Shown piece after piece: positions 34,551 to 46,082 of a stretch of DNA of 47,028 nucleotides. The translations under genes and the position numbers were made by a program. How positions within the stretch are numbered: position 1 is the first letter of the stretch; every line of letters starts with the position of its first letter. The stretch spans positions 22,175 through 69,202 of the forward strand of contig JAPPFK010000128.1 of the NCBI GenBank assembly GCA_028823885.1, given 5' to 3'. The notes beneath the pieces were generated by a model, which saw nothing but the letters and a program-made list of their open reading frames with translations, ran no database searches and was not told the DNA's origin. Source of the stretch: Rhodospirillales bacterium (GTDB lineage: Bacteria > Pseudomonadota > Alphaproteobacteria > Rhodospirillales > UBA2165).

Positions 34551-35836
34551 TGCTGCAGGACCAGGATCGCATCTTCACCAATATCTACGGGTTCGACGAT
34601 CCGTTCCTCGCCGGCGCCCGCTCCCGGGGCGATTGGGACGGCACCAAGGACATCCTCGCCAAGGGCCGTGAATGGATTGTCGAAGAGATCAAGAATTCGG
34701 GTCTTCGCGGCCGCGGCGGCGCCGGGTTCGGTACGGGCCTCAAATGGTCGTTCATGCCCAAGGAAAGTGACGGGCGGCCCCACTACCTTGTGGTCAACGC
34801 GGACGAAGGCGAGCCCGGCACCTGCAAGGACCGGGAAATCATGCGCCATGATCCGCACAAGCTGGTCGAGGGGTGCCTGGTCGCCGGCTTTGGGATGGGC
34901 GCGCACGCCGCGTACATCTATGTGCGCGGCGAGTTCTACCGGGAGACCGAGGCCCTGCAGCGGGCCGTCGACGAGGCCTATGACGCTGGCCTGTTGGGCG
35001 ATGACGCCTGCGGTTCGGGTTGGAAGATGGACGTCCATGTCCACCGGGGAGCAGGCGCCTACATTTGCGGAGAGGAAACCGCGCTGATCGAGAGCCTCGA
35101 AGGCAAAAAGGGCCAGCCCCGGTTGAAGCCGCCGTTTCCCGCCAATGCCGGCCTGTATGGCTGCCCGACGACCGTAAACAACGTCGAGTCCATCGCGGTG
35201 GCGCCTGAGATTCTCCGCCGCGGCGCGGATTGGTTCGCCGGGTTTGGACGCCAAAACAATACCGGCACCAAGCTCTTCAATATCTCCGGGCACGTGGAGC
35301 AACCGTGCACCGTCGAGGAGGAAATGAGCATCCCGCTGAAGACGCTGATCGAAAAACACGCCGGCGGCGTGCTCGGCGGGTGGGACAATTTGTTGGCCGT
35401 CATCCCGGGCGGCGCATCGGTCCCGGTTATCCCCAAGTCCATCTGCGACAACGTGCTGATGGATTTCGATGCGCTGCGCGAGGTCCAGTCCGGTCTTGGG
35501 ACGGCGGCGGTGATGGTGATGGACAAATCCACCGACATCATCCAGGCCATCGCGCGTCTCTCGGCGTTCTACAAGCATGAGAGCTGCGGCCAATGCACGC
35601 CCTGCCGGGAAGGCACGGGCTGGATGATGCGGGTGATGAATCGGATGGTGGCCGGTGACGCTTCGCTCGAGGAGATCGACATCCTCGACGAGGTGACGCG
35701 GCAGGTCGAAGGGCACACCATCTGCGCGCTCGGAGACGCGGCGGCCTGGCCGATCCAGGGCCTGATCCGCCATTTCCGGGACGAGATCGAAGACCGTATT
35801 CGGAAGCGCGGCGGTGCCGCGCAGGCGGCGGAGTAG
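34550..35836 (+). CDS. nuoF: NADH-quinone oxidoreductase subunit F
   Basis: NuoF is the 51-kDa subunit that binds NADH, FMN and [4Fe-4S] cluster N3. The nucleotide/FMN region is [17 protein letters not shown], with [20 protein letters not shown] after it. The cluster ligands are in [16 protein letters not shown] plus the later Cys in HTICALGDA. The ATG at 34550 shares a base with the nuoE stop and gives 428 residues, the family length. The protein continues into nuoG with a three-base gap. Confidence 0.97.
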   Translation: MLQDQDRIFTNIYGFDDPFLAGARSRGDWDGTKDILAKGREWIVEEIKNSGLRGRGGAGFGTGLKWSFMPKESDGRPHYLVVNADEGEPGTCKDREIMRHDPHKLVEGCLVAGFGMGAHAAYIYVRGEFYRETEALQRAVDEAYDAGLLGDDACGSGWKMDVHVHRGAGAYICGEETALIESLEGKKGQPRLKPPFPANAGLYGCPTTVNNVESIAVAPEILRRGADWFAGFGRQNNTGTKLFNISGHVEQPCTVEEEMSIPLKTLIEKHAGGVLGGWDNLLAVIPGGASVPVIPKSICDNVLMDFDALREVQSGLGTAAVMVMDKSTDIIQAIARLSAFYKHESCGQCTPCREGTGWMMRVMNRMVAGDASLEEIDILDEVTRQVEGHTICALGDAAAWPIQGLIRHFRDEIEDRIRKRGGAAQAAE

Positions 35837-35839
35837 GGC

Positions 35840-37906
35840 ATGCCGACACTGATCATCGACGGCGAAGAGATTGAGGCCGAAGCCGGCCTGACGGTGCTTC
35901 AGGCTTGTGAGCTCGCCGGCAAGGAGATTCCGCGCTTCTGCTATCACGAGCGGCTGTCGGTGGCGGGGAATTGCCGTATGTGCCTGGTGGAGGTTTCGCC
36001 CGGACCGCCGAAACCGGCCGCGTCGTGCGCATTGCCGGTGGCCGACGGGATGGAAGTCAAGACCGATAGCGACATGGTCCGGAAGGCGCGTCAGGGCGTG
36101 ATGGAATTCCTGCTGATCAACCATCCGCTGGACTGCCCGATCTGCGATCAGGGCGGCGAGTGCGATCTCCAGGATCAGGCCATGGCCTACGGCAACGACG
36201 GATCGCGCTTCCTGGAGAACAAACGCGCCGTCGAGGACAAGGACCTCGGGCCGTTGATCAAGACCATCATGACCCGGTGCATCCACTGCACCCGCTGCAT
36301 CCGGTTCGCGACCGAGGTCGCCGGCGTGCCGGAACTCGGCGCCACGGGGCGCGGGGAAAACATGGAGGTCGGCACCTACGTCGAGAAGGCGCTGTCGTCG
36401 GAACTGTCGGGCAACATGATCGATCTGTGTCCGGTCGGTGCGCTGACGTCCAAGCCCTACGCCTTCACCGCGCGGTCATGGGAGTTGAAGAAGACCGAGA
36501 GCATCGACGTTCTGGACGCGGTCGGCAGCAATATCCGGGTCGATTCCCGCGGCCCGGAGGTGATGCGGATCCTGCCCCGCAACCACGACGGCGTGAACGA
36601 GGAGTGGATTTCCGACAAGGCGCGCTTTGCCTGCGACGGTCTCCGCCGTCAGCGCCTGGACAGACCCTATCTCCGCAAGGACGGCAAACTCCAACCCGTC
36701 GATTGGCCGGAAGCCCTGTCGGCCGTCGGCCAAAAGCTTGCCGGCGCTTCCGGCGACAGGATTGCGGCGATCGCCGGCGATCTCGCCGATGCGGAGGCGA
36801 TGCTGACCCTCAAGGAGCTGATGGACTCCCTCGCTTCACCCAACATGGATTGCCGGCAGGACGGCACCCGGATCGGGGAAGGCCCCCGCGTCGCCTACCT
36901 GTTCAATTCGACCATCGACGGCATAGAGGATGCGGACGCGCTGCTGATTGTCGGGTCCAACCCGCGGCTGGAGGCGCCGGTTCTCAACGCGCGAATTCGC
37001 AAGCGTTATCTGATGGGCGGATTTCCCGTCGGCTTGATCGGCGAAAAGGTCGATCTGACCTACAAGGCCGAGCATCTCGGCGCGGGTCCCGATACCCTGC
37101 AGGCGCTGATCGACGGCTCCATCCGGTTCGCCGGCGTGATGAAGGACGCCGAGCGGCCGATGATTATCGTCGGTACCGGGGCGTTGGCGCGGCCCGACGG
37201 CCCCGCGATCCTCGCCCAGTCACGCAAGCTTGCCGAAGCGGCGGGTGCGGTGTCCGGTGATTGGAACGGGTTCAACGTGTTGCAGCGCGCCGCGTCCCGG
37301 ATTGCGGGCCTGGACATGGGTTTCCGTCCCGGTGACGACGGCCGGCGGACCAATCAGATCATCGCCGGCGCGGCGAGCGGAGACATCGAGGTCGTATATC
37401 TGCTGGGCGCCGATGAAATCGATACATCCGCGCTCGGAAACGCGTTCGTCATTTACCAGGGGCATCACGGCGATGCCGGCGCGCACCGGGCGGACGCCAT
37501 TTTGCCGGGCGCCGCCTACACTGAAAAAGAGGCGACCTACGTCAACGTCGAGGGCCGCGCCCAGCAAACCAGGCTGGCGATTTTCCCGCCCGGCGAAGCC
37601 AAGGAAGACTGGGCGATCGTCCGGGCTCTCTCGGAGTCGGCAGGCAAGAAGCTGCCCTACGACTCCCTGGAGCAGGTCCGTACCCGTCTCGCCGAGGTTC
37701 ACCCCGTTTTCGCCAATATCGGCGAGGTGACGCCGGCGGAATGGGAAGTGTTCGGGATCGAGGGCGACATCGAGGGCGCGCCGTTCCGGAACCCGGTCAC
37801 CGACTTCTATCTGACGGATGTGATCAGCCGGGCATCCGAAACCATGGCCGAGTGCACGGCCGCGGCCCGCGGCGGCAATCCGGAGAAGACCGGTACCGAT
37901 GGCTGA
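35840..37906 (+). CDS. nuoG: NADH-quinone oxidoreductase subunit G
   Basis: NuoG is the 75-kDa iron-sulfur subunit. The N-terminal 2Fe-2S ferredoxin domain shows [20 protein letters not shown]. The His-Cys3 4Fe-4S site is in [17 protein letters not shown], and the second 4Fe-4S site is in [17 protein letters not shown] with LCPVGALT. The remaining part is the molybdopterin-enzyme-like domain without cofactor residues ([44 protein letters not shown]). The 688 residues match the alphaproteobacterial form and are shorter than in Escherichia coli. Its end overlaps the nuoH start by eight bases. Confidence 0.97.
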   Translation: MPTLIIDGEEIEAEAGLTVLQACELAGKEIPRFCYHERLSVAGNCRMCLVEVSPGPPKPAASCALPVADGMEVKTDSDMVRKARQGVMEFLLINHPLDCPICDQGGECDLQDQAMAYGNDGSRFLENKRAVEDKDLGPLIKTIMTRCIHCTRCIRFATEVAGVPELGATGRGENMEVGTYVEKALSSELSGNMIDLCPVGALTSKPYAFTARSWELKKTESIDVLDAVGSNIRVDSRGPEVMRILPRNHDGVNEEWISDKARFACDGLRRQRLDRPYLRKDGKLQPVDWPEALSAVGQKLAGASGDRIAAIAGDLADAEAMLTLKELMDSLASPNMDCRQDGTRIGEGPRVAYLFNSTIDGIEDADALLIVGSNPRLEAPVLNARIRKRYLMGGFPVGLIGEKVDLTYKAEHLGAGPDTLQALIDGSIRFAGVMKDAERPMIIVGTGALARPDGPAILAQSRKLAEAAGAVSGDWNGFNVLQRAASRIAGLDMGFRPGDDGRRTNQIIAGAASGDIEVVYLLGADEIDTSALGNAFVIYQGHHGDAGAHRADAILPGAAYTEKEATYVNVEGRAQQTRLAIFPPGEAKEDWAIVRALSESAGKKLPYDSLEQVRTRLAEVHPVFANIGEVTPAEWEVFGIEGDIEGAPFRNPVTDFYLTDVISRASETMAECTAAARGGNPEKTGTDG

Positions 37907-38915
37907 GTTCTGGACAGGTTACGCCTGGCCGGCCATCTGGATCGGTCTGCAAGTGGTGGCGATCGTCATCCCGCTGCTTCTCTGCGTCGCCTATCTCGTC
38001 TATTTCGAACGCAAGGTGATCGCGGCCATTCACCTGCGCCGCGGCCCCAATGTGGTGGGCCCTTACGGATTATTGCAGCCCATCGCCGACGGGATGAAGC
38101 TGTTCTTCAAGGAGACGGTCATTCCGACCGGCGCCAACCGGGGCGTCTTCATCATTGCGCCGATGCTGACATTCACCCTCGCGCTGATTGCGTGGGCGGT
38201 GATCCCGGTCGGTGACGGCTTGGTGATTGCCGACATCAACGTGGGCATCCTCTACCTGTTCGCCATTTCGTCCCTCGGCGTCTACGGCATCCTGATGGCC
38301 GGGTGGGCGAGCAACTCCAAATACGCGTTCCTCGGCGGGCTCCGCTCCGCGGCGCAGATGGTGTCCTACGAGGTCTCCATGGGTTTCATCATCATCAGCG
38401 TGCTGTTGGTCGTGGGCTCGCTGAACCTATCGGACATCGTCAACGCCCAGCGTCACGCGTGGTTCGTGATTCCGCTGTTCCCGATGGCGGTGATTTTCTT
38501 CGTCTCGACCCTGGCCGAAACCAACCGGCATCCGTTCGATTTGCCGGAGGCCGAAGCGGAGCTGGTGTCCGGCTACAACGTCGAATATTCGGCCATGGCA
38601 TTCGCGCTCTTCTTCCTCGGCGAATACGCCAACATGATCCTGATGTCGGCGATGACCACAATCCTGTTCCTCGGGGGCTGGCTGCCGCCGTTCAACGTGG
38701 CGCCGTTCACCTGGATCCCGGGACCGATCTGGTTCGCGGCAAAGATCGCGTTCTGCCTGTTCATTTTCCTCTGGGTCCGGGCGACGTTCCCGAGGTACCG
38801 GTACGACCAACTGATGCGCTTGGGCTGGAAGGTGTTCCTGCCCATTTCCCTGGCCGCCGTGGTGATTGTCGGCGGTGTGGTTCTCGCCTTCGACATTCAG
38901 TCGCTGGTGAAATAG
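37899..38915 (+). CDS. nuoH: NADH-quinone oxidoreductase subunit H
   Basis: NuoH is the membrane-arm heel subunit that forms the quinone tunnel, 338 residues with eight helices. The cytoplasmic loop [20 protein letters not shown] is highly conserved, as are [47 protein letters not shown] and [17 protein letters not shown]. The glutamates of [15 protein letters not shown] are in the proton-coupling path. nuoI follows 15 bases later with a GGGGAGGAGA ribosome-binding site. Confidence 0.97.
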   Translation: MAEFWTGYAWPAIWIGLQVVAIVIPLLLCVAYLVYFERKVIAAIHLRRGPNVVGPYGLLQPIADGMKLFFKETVIPTGANRGVFIIAPMLTFTLALIAWAVIPVGDGLVIADINVGILYLFAISSLGVYGILMAGWASNSKYAFLGGLRSAAQMVSYEVSMGFIIISVLLVVGSLNLSDIVNAQRHAWFVIPLFPMAVIFFVSTLAETNRHPFDLPEAEAELVSGYNVEYSAMAFALFFLGEYANMILMSAMTTILFLGGWLPPFNVAPFTWIPGPIWFAAKIAFCLFIFLWVRATFPRYRYDQLMRLGWKVFLPISLAAVVIVGGVVLAFDIQSLVK

Positions 38916-38930
38916 GGGAGGAGACGGAAA

Positions 38931-39419
38931 ATGGGATTTCTCGACCGCAGCGCCCGCACCATCTTCTGGGCCGAGCTGGTTTCCGGCATGGCGCTGACCT
39001 TGAAGTATTTCTTCAAGCCCAAGGTGACCCTCAACTATCCGTACGAAAAGGGCCCGCTGAGCCCGCGCTTCCGGGGCGAACATGCGCTGCGCCGCTATCC
39101 GAACGGCGAAGAGCGCTGCATCGCCTGCAAGCTGTGCGAAGCGATTTGCCCGGCCCAGGCGATCACCATCGAGGCGGAGCCGCGGGACGACGGCAGCCGC
39201 CGGACGACCCGCTACGACATCGATATGGTCAAGTGCATCTATTGCGGCTTCTGCGAGGAAGCCTGTCCGGTGGATGCCATCGTCGAAGGCCCCAATTTCG
39301 AATTTGCAGCGGAAACCCGCGAGGAGCTGCTTTACGACAAGGACAAGCTTCTCGCCAACGGGGATCGGTGGGAGACGGAGCTCGCAGCCCGTCTTGAAGC
39401 CGACGCTCCCTACAGATAA
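38931..39419 (+). CDS. nuoI: NADH-quinone oxidoreductase subunit I
   Basis: NuoI is the ferredoxin-like TYKY subunit with clusters N6a and N6b. Two complete CxxCxxCxxxCP sites are present: [18 protein letters not shown] and [20 protein letters not shown]. The N-terminal helix ([20 protein letters not shown]) lies along the membrane. The 162 residues match the family. It sits between nuoH and nuoJ. Confidence 0.97.
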   Translation: MGFLDRSARTIFWAELVSGMALTLKYFFKPKVTLNYPYEKGPLSPRFRGEHALRRYPNGEERCIACKLCEAICPAQAITIEAEPRDDGSRRTTRYDIDMVKCIYCGFCEEACPVDAIVEGPNFEFAAETREELLYDKDKLLANGDRWETELAARLEADAPYR

Positions 39420-39431
39420 GGCGAAGCGGAC

Positions 39432-40040
39432 GTGATCATCCAAAGCCTCGCCTTCTATCTGTTCTCGATCGTCACGGTCGCGTCCGCGGTCATGGTCATT
39501 TCGGCCAGGAACCCGGTGCATTCGGTGCTGTTCCTGATCCTCGCCTTCTTCAACTCGGCCGGACTGTTCGTGCTGCTGGGCGCCGAGTTCCTGGCGATGA
39601 TCCTGGTGGTTGTCTATGTGGGCGCGGTGGCGGTGTTGTTCATGTTCGTGGTGATGATGCTGGACATCAACTTTGCGGCGTTGCGCGAAGGCTTTCTGCA
39701 ATACCTGCCTCTCGGCGGGTTGATCGGTCTGGTGTTGCTGCTGGAACTCGCGGTCATCCTGGGCGGCTGGGTTATCGCGCCCGATGTCGCCGAGCGGGCA
39801 GCCGCACCCACGCCCGCCATCGACAGCGTCAACAATACCGAAGCGCTCGGCCGGCTCATCTACACCAACTACATCTACTTCTTCCAGGCGGCCGGCATGG
39901 TGCTGCTGGTAGCGATGATCGGCGCCATAGTGCTGACCCACCGGACGCGCCCGGGTGTCCGCAAACAGAAGATCAGCGAGCAGGTGGCGCGGGAAGACTC
40001 CATCGAGATGCGCGACATGCCGTCGGGGGGAGGGATCTGA
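39432..40040 (+). CDS. nuoJ: NADH-quinone oxidoreductase subunit J
   Basis: NuoJ is a membrane subunit of complex I with five helices in 202 residues. It contains the pi-bulge helix region [20 protein letters not shown], which moves during turnover. The start is a GTG at 39432, 12 bases after the nuoI stop. The loop with [14 protein letters not shown] is typical. The last base of its stop is the first of the nuoK ATG. Confidence 0.95.
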   Translation: MIIQSLAFYLFSIVTVASAVMVISARNPVHSVLFLILAFFNSAGLFVLLGAEFLAMILVVVYVGAVAVLFMFVVMMLDINFAALREGFLQYLPLGGLIGLVLLLELAVILGGWVIAPDVAERAAAPTPAIDSVNNTEALGRLIYTNYIYFFQAAGMVLLVAMIGAIVLTHRTRPGVRKQKISEQVAREDSIEMRDMPSGGGI

Positions 40041-40351
40041 TGTTCGAGATCGGCCTCTCCCACTATCTGACTCTCGCGGCCATCCTGTTCACGCTTGGAA
40101 TCTTCGGTATTTTCCTCAACCGGAAGAACGTGATCATCATTTTGATGTCCATCGAGTTGATCCTGCTGGCGGTAAACATCAATCTCGTCGCGTTCTCGTC
40201 CTATTTGGGTGACCTGGTAGGACAGGTCTTCGCCCTCTTTGTCCTTACGGTTGCGGCGGCCGAAGCGGCAATCGGCCTCGCCATCCTGGTGGTCTATTTC
40301 CGCAACCGCGGCTCCATCGAGGTCGAGGATATCCGGATGATGAAGGGTTAG
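40040..40351 (+). CDS. nuoK: NADH-quinone oxidoreductase subunit K
   Basis: NuoK is a short three-helix membrane subunit (103 residues), a MrpC homologue. Membrane glutamates needed for proton pumping are visible in helix 2 ([16 protein letters not shown]) and helix 3 ([18 protein letters not shown]). It is translationally coupled to nuoJ by a one-base overlap and followed by nuoL after six bases. Confidence 0.97.
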   Translation: MFEIGLSHYLTLAAILFTLGIFGIFLNRKNVIIILMSIELILLAVNINLVAFSSYLGDLVGQVFALFVLTVAAAEAAIGLAILVVYFRNRGSIEVEDIRMMKG

Positions 40352-40357
40352 CCCGGC

Positions 40358-42316
40358 ATGTATCTCGCAGCCGTTTTCCTTCCCCTTCTCGGCGGCCTCA
40401 TTGCCGGTCTGTTGTCGTTCGTGCCTGACGGCGGCGACAAGGACCGCAAGCACCGGATCGACCGCGCCGGTCAGTTGGTCACGGTCGCCGGTATGTTGCT
40501 GGCCGCCGTCGCCGCAGTGATCACCTTTATCGGGGTCGTGGCCGGCGGCAATACGGACAGCGTGGAGATTTTCACCTGGATCGACTCCGGGTCGCTGGAA
40601 CTCTCCTGGGAACTTCGTGCCGACGCCCTGGCGGTGGTGATGGTGCTGATGGTCACCGTGGTGTCGTCGATGATCCACATTTACTCCATCGGCTATATGT
40701 CCCACGACGCCTCGATCCCGCGCTTCCAGAGTTACCTCAGCCTGTTCAGCTTCTTCATGCTGATGCTGGTGACCTCCAACAACCTCGTCCAGCTGTTCTT
40801 CGGCTGGGAGGGCGTCGGCTTGATGTCCTATCTGTTGATCGGGTTCTGGTACGACCGGCCGTCGGCCAATGCCGCCGCCATCAAGGCCTTCGTGGTGAAC
40901 CGGGTCGGCGACTTCGGATTCGCCCTCGGCATCTTCGCCACCTTCCTGCTCTTCGACACCATCAATTTCGACACCATCTTCGGGCTTGCCGAACAGAAAA
41001 AGGACGCGACGCTCAACGTCTTCTCCGGCGAGTTCCATGCCCTCACGGTCATTTGCCTGCTGCTGTTCTTCGGCGCCATGGGCAAGTCGGCCCAGATCGG
41101 TCTGCACACCTGGCTGCCGGACGCCATGGAGGGTCCGACGCCGGTCTCGGCATTGATCCATGCGGCGACCATGGTCACCGCCGGCGTGTTCATGGTGGCC
41201 CGCCTGTCGCCGCTGTTCGAATATTCCGACATTGCCCTGACCGTCGTCACCGTCGTCGGCGGAACGACCGCCATATTCGCGGCGACCATCGGCTGCGTGC
41301 AGAACGACATAAAGCGAGTGATCGCGTACTCCACCTGCAGTCAGCTCGGCTACATGTTCTTTGCGCTCGGCGTATCGGCTTACTCGGCCGGCATTTTCCA
41401 CCTGATCACCCACGCTTTTTTCAAGGCGTTGCTGTTCCTCGGCGCCGGCTCGGTGATCCACGCCATGTCGGACGAACAGGACATGCGGAAAATGGGCGGG
41501 CTCTACAAGCTGATCCCGGTTACCTACGTGATGATGTGGATCGGCAGTCTGGCGCTCGCCGGCATATGGCCGTTCGCCGGATTCTTCTCCAAGGATATCG
41601 TCCTCGAGGCGGCCTGGGGCGCGCATACTTTTGTCGGCCAGTATGCGTTCTGGGTCGGGATATTGGCGGCCTTCCTGACGGCCTTCTATTCGTGGCGGCT
41701 CTTGCTGATGACCTTCCACGGCGAGCCCAGGGCCGACGAAGTCACCATGGCGCACGTCCACGAATCGCCCAAGGTCATGCTGATCCCGTTGGCGGTATTG
41801 GCGATCGGCGCCATCTTCGCCGGCTGGCTCGGCTTCGATTGGTTCGTCGGCGAAAGGACCGTGGAGTTCTGGGGCAACTCGATCTTCGTTCTCGAAAGCC
41901 ACAAGGCGCTCGAAAACGCGCACCATTCACCGCTGTGGGTCAAGTTCCTGCCGCTCGTCGTCGGTATCCTGGGGATCGCCCTGGCCTACCTGATGTACAT
42001 GTTCGCGCCCGACCTTCCGCAGGCCTTGGCCTCCGGTTTCCAGCGGACCCATCGGTTCCTGCTCAACAAGTGGTACTTCGACGAACTCTACGACCGGATT
42101 TTCGTCAAGCCCTGCTTTTCGCTGGGCCGCGGTTTCTGGAAGGCGGGCGATGGTCAGCTGATTGACGGGGTCGGCCCCGACGGCGTGGCGGCCGCGGTGC
42201 TGAACATCGCGCGGCGGGCCGGCGCTCTCCAGAGCGGCTTCCTGTACCACTATGCGTTCGCCATGTTGCTGGGGGTCGCCGCCCTGGTGAGCTGGTTCCT
42301 GGTGACGGGAGGGTAG
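40358..42316 (+). CDS. nuoL: NADH-quinone oxidoreductase subunit L
   Basis: NuoL is the distal antiporter-like proton-pumping subunit, 652 residues with about 14 core helices and the long C-terminal lateral helix. Conserved are FFGWEGVGLMSYLLIGFWY (the key Glu), GKSAQIGLHTWLPDAMEGPT (the key Lys in the broken helix), IAYSTCSQLGYMFFALG and HAFFKALLFLGAGSVIHA. The lateral-helix region ends near FDELYDRIFVKPCFSLGRGF. Start and stop fit with nuoK and nuoM spacing of six and three bases. Confidence 0.97.
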   Translation: MYLAAVFLPLLGGLIAGLLSFVPDGGDKDRKHRIDRAGQLVTVAGMLLAAVAAVITFIGVVAGGNTDSVEIFTWIDSGSLELSWELRADALAVVMVLMVTVVSSMIHIYSIGYMSHDASIPRFQSYLSLFSFFMLMLVTSNNLVQLFFGWEGVGLMSYLLIGFWYDRPSANAAAIKAFVVNRVGDFGFALGIFATFLLFDTINFDTIFGLAEQKKDATLNVFSGEFHALTVICLLLFFGAMGKSAQIGLHTWLPDAMEGPTPVSALIHAATMVTAGVFMVARLSPLFEYSDIALTVVTVVGGTTAIFAATIGCVQNDIKRVIAYSTCSQLGYMFFALGVSAYSAGIFHLITHAFFKALLFLGAGSVIHAMSDEQDMRKMGGLYKLIPVTYVMMWIGSLALAGIWPFAGFFSKDIVLEAAWGAHTFVGQYAFWVGILAAFLTAFYSWRLLLMTFHGEPRADEVTMAHVHESPKVMLIPLAVLAIGAIFAGWLGFDWFVGERTVEFWGNSIFVLESHKALENAHHSPLWVKFLPLVVGILGIALAYLMYMFAPDLPQALASGFQRTHRFLLNKWYFDELYDRIFVKPCFSLGRGFWKAGDGQLIDGVGPDGVAAAVLNIARRAGALQSGFLYHYAFAMLLGVAALVSWFLVTGG

Positions 42317-42319
42317 GGC

Positions 42320-43834
42320 ATGACCGGATTCCCCTGGCTCTCCGTCGTTACCTTCGCGCCCCTGGTGGGCGTCGCGTTCATCCTGTTGATCCGGGGCGAG
42401 CCGGATGTGGTGGCGCGCAACGCCAAGGGCGTGGCGCTATGGACGTCGCTGATCACTTTCGTGGTCTCGCTCGGCCTGTGGATCAACTTCGATCCCACGG
42501 CAAGCGGCTTCCAGTTCGAGGAAAAAGTGGTCTGGATGCCCGCCTTCGACATCGCCTATCACCTGGGCATCGACGGCATCTCTCTGTTCTTCGTCATCCT
42601 GTCGGCGCTGCTGACGGTCTTGTGCGTCGGGGCAAGCTGGGAATCGGTGAAGGATCGGGTGAAGGAGTACATGATCGCCTTTCTGATCCTCGAAACCCTG
42701 ATGATCGGGATGTTCTCATCCCTCGATCTGATACTGTTCTACGTCTTCTTCGAAGGCGTCCTCATCCCGATGTTCATCATCATCGGGGTCTGGGGCGGTC
42801 CGAGGCGGAACTACGCGGCGTTCAAGTTCTTCCTCTATACGCTGGCGGGCTCGGTGCTGATGCTGCTGGCCATCCTCGCCATGGCGTTCCAGGCCGGCAC
42901 CACCGATATCACCAAGCTGCTGACCCACGATTTCCCGATCTCGCTGCAGCCCTGGCTGTGGTTGGCGTTCTTCGCGTCGTTCGCGGTCAAGGTGCCCATG
43001 TGGCCGGTGCATACCTGGCTGCCCGATGCCCACGTGGAGGCGCCGACGGCGGGGTCGGTCATCCTCGCGGGCGTGCTGTTGAAATTCGGCGGCTACGGTT
43101 TCCTCAGGTTCTCGCTGCCCATGTTCCCGGTCGCATCCGCCGACTTCGCGCCGTTCATCTACGGCCTGAGCGTGGTCGCGATCATCTACACGTCCCTCGT
43201 GGCGCTGGCCCAGGAGGATATGAAAAAGCTGATCGCGTACTCCTCGGTCGCCCATATGGGCTTCGTCACCCTGGGGACGTTTACCGCCACCATCCAGGGT
43301 ATTGAGGGCGCGGTCATTCAGATGCTGAGCCACGGCGTGGTCTCGGCCGCGCTTTTCCTTGTGGTCGGCGTGGTGTACGACCGGATGCACTCGCGGGATA
43401 TCGCCACCTATGGCGGGTTGGTCAATCGAATGCCGGTCTATGCACTGGTGTTCATGATCTTCATGCTGGCCTCCGTCGGCCTGCCCGGGACCAGCGGGTT
43501 CGTCGGCGAGTTCCTGGTGCTGGTCGGCGCGTTCAAGGCCAATAGCTGGGTCGCGGCCCTGGCGGCGACCGGCGTCATTCTGGGCGCGGCCTACATGCTT
43601 TACCTCTACCGGCGGGTGATCTTCGGCAAGCTCACCAAGGAAGACCTGAAGTCCATCACCGATCTCAGCCCGCGCGAAATGGCGGTTTTCGCACCGCTGG
43701 TCCTGGTCGTGATTTTCATGGGCGTCTACCCGATACCGTTCCTGGACGCCATGCATGTTTCGGTCGAGAACCTGATCGAACGTTATGAAACGGCCGTCGC
43801 GGCGGCCGAGCAAGTCCGGCTGGCGGCGAGGTAG
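42320..43834 (+). CDS. nuoM: NADH-quinone oxidoreductase subunit M
   Basis: NuoM is an antiporter-like proton-pumping subunit (504 residues, about 14 helices). The helix with [20 protein letters not shown] bears the conserved Glu. [20 protein letters not shown] has the broken-helix Lys, and [20 protein letters not shown] and [20 protein letters not shown] are typical. It begins three bases after nuoL. Confidence 0.97.
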   Translation: MTGFPWLSVVTFAPLVGVAFILLIRGEPDVVARNAKGVALWTSLITFVVSLGLWINFDPTASGFQFEEKVVWMPAFDIAYHLGIDGISLFFVILSALLTVLCVGASWESVKDRVKEYMIAFLILETLMIGMFSSLDLILFYVFFEGVLIPMFIIIGVWGGPRRNYAAFKFFLYTLAGSVLMLLAILAMAFQAGTTDITKLLTHDFPISLQPWLWLAFFASFAVKVPMWPVHTWLPDAHVEAPTAGSVILAGVLLKFGGYGFLRFSLPMFPVASADFAPFIYGLSVVAIIYTSLVALAQEDMKKLIAYSSVAHMGFVTLGTFTATIQGIEGAVIQMLSHGVVSAALFLVVGVVYDRMHSRDIATYGGLVNRMPVYALVFMIFMLASVGLPGTSGFVGEFLVLVGAFKANSWVAALAATGVILGAAYMLYLYRRVIFGKLTKEDLKSITDLSPREMAVFAPLVLVVIFMGVYPIPFLDAMHVSVENLIERYETAVAAAEQVRLAAR

Positions 43835-43839
43835 GAGCG

Positions 43840-45300
43840 ATGCCCGATTTGGTTCCGGCCCTGCCCGAGATCTTCCTCGCCGTCATGTCGATGGCGCTCC
43901 TCATGGTCGGCGTCTTCCAGAAGGAAGAGAAGGCCGGCCGTTCGGTGTCCTATCTCGCCATCGCTACCCTGGTGGTCACCATTGCCATCGTCGGCGTGGT
44001 TGCCGACGGCCGGGCATCGACCTTTGGCGGCGCCTTCGTGACCGACGGCTTCGCGGTCTATGTGAAGGGCCTGATCCTGATCGCCACGGCTGCCGCGGTG
44101 CTGATGTCGCGCGAGTATCTGGAGCAGCACGGCATCTTCCGGTTCGAGTTCCCGGTGCTCATGGTGCTGGCAGCGCTGGGCATGCTGATGATGGTTTCCG
44201 CCAACGACCTCATCTCGCTTTATCTCGGCATCGAACTTCAGAGCCTGTCGCTTTACGTCATCGCATCGTTCCAGCGGGACACCACCCGTTCCGCGGAGGC
44301 CGGCTTGAAATACTTCGTGCTGGGCGCCCTTTCTTCCGGATTGCTGCTCTACGGCATCTCGCTGGTTTACGGATTTTCCGGCTCGACCAATTTCGACGCC
44401 CTGGCGCAGCTGTTCCAGGCAGGAGAGTCCCCCCTCGGCGTGACCGTCGGTCTCGTGTTCATTATCGCGGGGCTGGCGTTCAAGGTGTCCGCGGTGCCGT
44501 TCCACATGTGGACGCCCGATGTCTATGAAGGCGCGCCCACGCCGGTGACCGCGTTCTTCGCCGTTGCGCCCAAGATCGCGGCCATGGCGCGCTTCGTCCG
44601 GGTGATGGTCGGCGCCTTCGGCGATCTCGGCGATCAGTGGCAACAGGTGATTATCTTCATCTCCATCGCGTCCATGGTGCTCGGATCGTTCGCCGCCATC
44701 AACCAGACCAATATCAAACGCCTGATGGCCTACTCGTCCATCGGTCATATGGGATACGCGCTCATCGGATTGGCGGTTGCGGGCGGCGCCGGAAATGCCG
44801 AAGCGCGCGCCGACGGCGTTTCGGGGATTCTGATTTATCTCGCCATCTACATGTTCATGAACATCGGCGCGTTCGCCTGCATCCTGCAGATGCGGCGCAA
44901 CGGCAGGATGGTCGAGGGCATCGACGACCTGGCGGGGCTGTCCAAATCCAACCCCGCCATGGCCATGGTCCTGGCTGTCTTCATGTTCTCCATGGCCGGC
45001 ATTCCGCCGTTGGCCGGATTCTTCGGCAAGTTCTACATCTTCCTCGCGGCCATCGAGGCCGAACTGTTTGCGTTGGCGATTATCGGCGTGTTGGCGAGTG
45101 TCGTCGGCGCCTTCTATTACGTCCGGATCGTCAAGGTAATGTATTTCGATGCGCCAGAGGAAAGCTTCGACGGTCCGGTGAGCATGGAAATGAAGGCTGT
45201 CCTGGTGGTGACCGGTGTGGTGACCCTGTTCTTCTTCGTTTGGCCGTTGCCGATCATCGACGGCGCCGGGCTGGCGACGGCCGCGCTGCTGCCGGGATGA
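43840..45300 (+). CDS. nuoN: NADH-quinone oxidoreductase subunit N
   Basis: NuoN is the innermost antiporter-like proton-pumping subunit (486 residues). Typical stretches are [20 protein letters not shown] (conserved Glu), [20 protein letters not shown] (broken-helix Lys and Trp-Thr-Pro), [20 protein letters not shown] and [20 protein letters not shown]. It is the last of the 14 complex I genes. The birA ATG overlaps its stop by four bases. Confidence 0.97.
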   Translation: MPDLVPALPEIFLAVMSMALLMVGVFQKEEKAGRSVSYLAIATLVVTIAIVGVVADGRASTFGGAFVTDGFAVYVKGLILIATAAAVLMSREYLEQHGIFRFEFPVLMVLAALGMLMMVSANDLISLYLGIELQSLSLYVIASFQRDTTRSAEAGLKYFVLGALSSGLLLYGISLVYGFSGSTNFDALAQLFQAGESPLGVTVGLVFIIAGLAFKVSAVPFHMWTPDVYEGAPTPVTAFFAVAPKIAAMARFVRVMVGAFGDLGDQWQQVIIFISIASMVLGSFAAINQTNIKRLMAYSSIGHMGYALIGLAVAGGAGNAEARADGVSGILIYLAIYMFMNIGAFACILQMRRNGRMVEGIDDLAGLSKSNPAMAMVLAVFMFSMAGIPPLAGFFGKFYIFLAAIEAELFALAIIGVLASVVGAFYYVRIVKVMYFDAPEESFDGPVSMEMKAVLVVTGVVTLFFFVWPLPIIDGAGLATAALLPG

Positions 45301-46076
45301 GCGCCTCCCTCGGGAGCATCAGGCTGCCGGATGGATTTCACCTCGCGGCCTACGATGACATCGACAGCACCAATGACGAGGCGCGGCGGCTTGCCGCCGG
45401 CGGTCCGCCCCCCGTCGGGCTGGCGGTCATCGCGGCGCGGCAGGTTCAGGGGAAGGGGCGGCCGGGGCGCCGGTGGGTGTGGGAACCCGGCAAACTGTAT
45501 TCCAGCGTCGTTCTGCGGGCCGACACGGATCCGGCGATCTCGGCGCAATTGGGATTTGCCGTCGCGTTGGCGGTCCGCGACACCCTCGAAAGCGTCGGTG
45601 GTCCGTTCCACAAGGTGCAGTGCAAGTGGCCCAACGACGTTCTGTTCAACGGGAAAAAGATCGTCGGCATTCTGCTGGAGTATCTCGCGGGCGCCGAGGC
45701 CGGGCTCGGCGCGGTCATCGCCGGGTGCGGCATCAACGTCGCGCATCATCCGGGGGACACGGACCGTCCGGCGACGTCGCTCGCAGCGGAAGGGGTGGAG
45801 GCACGCATCGAAGATGTGGCGGCCGGCTATTTGGCGGCGTTGTCCGCCTGGCATTCGACCTGGCTGGCGGAGGGGTTCGAGCCCGTTCGGCAGGCCTGGC
45901 TGAACGCCGGCCATGCGCCGGGCGATCCGCTGGAGGTTCACATCGGCGACGCCAACCTAACCGGCGCTTTCGTCGGCCTTGACCCCGGTGGGGCGCTGGT
46001 CCTGGATGTGGCCGGCGAACATCGCCGGTTTGCCGCGGGTGACGTATACTCCGCGGACGGGCAGTCGGGAGTTTGA
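45297..46076 (+). CDS. birA: Biotin-[acetyl-CoA-carboxylase] ligase
   Basis: This enzyme activates biotin as biotinyl-AMP and attaches it to biotin carboxyl carrier protein. The 259 residues hold the catalytic domain ([53 protein letters not shown]) and the small C-terminal SH3-like domain ([20 protein letters not shown]). There is no N-terminal DNA-binding helix-turn-helix, so it cannot be a BirA repressor of the Escherichia coli type. The start at 45297 overlaps the nuoN stop (ATGA). The frame is open for 220 codons upstream inside nuoN without homology. Confidence 0.95.
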   Translation: MSASLGSIRLPDGFHLAAYDDIDSTNDEARRLAAGGPPPVGLAVIAARQVQGKGRPGRRWVWEPGKLYSSVVLRADTDPAISAQLGFAVALAVRDTLESVGGPFHKVQCKWPNDVLFNGKKIVGILLEYLAGAEAGLGAVIAGCGINVAHHPGDTDRPATSLAAEGVEARIEDVAAGYLAALSAWHSTWLAEGFEPVRQAWLNAGHAPGDPLEVHIGDANLTGAFVGLDPGGALVLDVAGEHRRFAAGDVYSADGQSGV

Positions 46077-46082
46077 CCGCAT

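Noticed and set aside
39875-41926. A 683-codon minus-strand open frame across nuoJ, nuoK and nuoL
   Set aside because: It is a mirror of hydrophobic codons giving an implausible Asp/His/Gln-rich protein; the nuo genes are certain.
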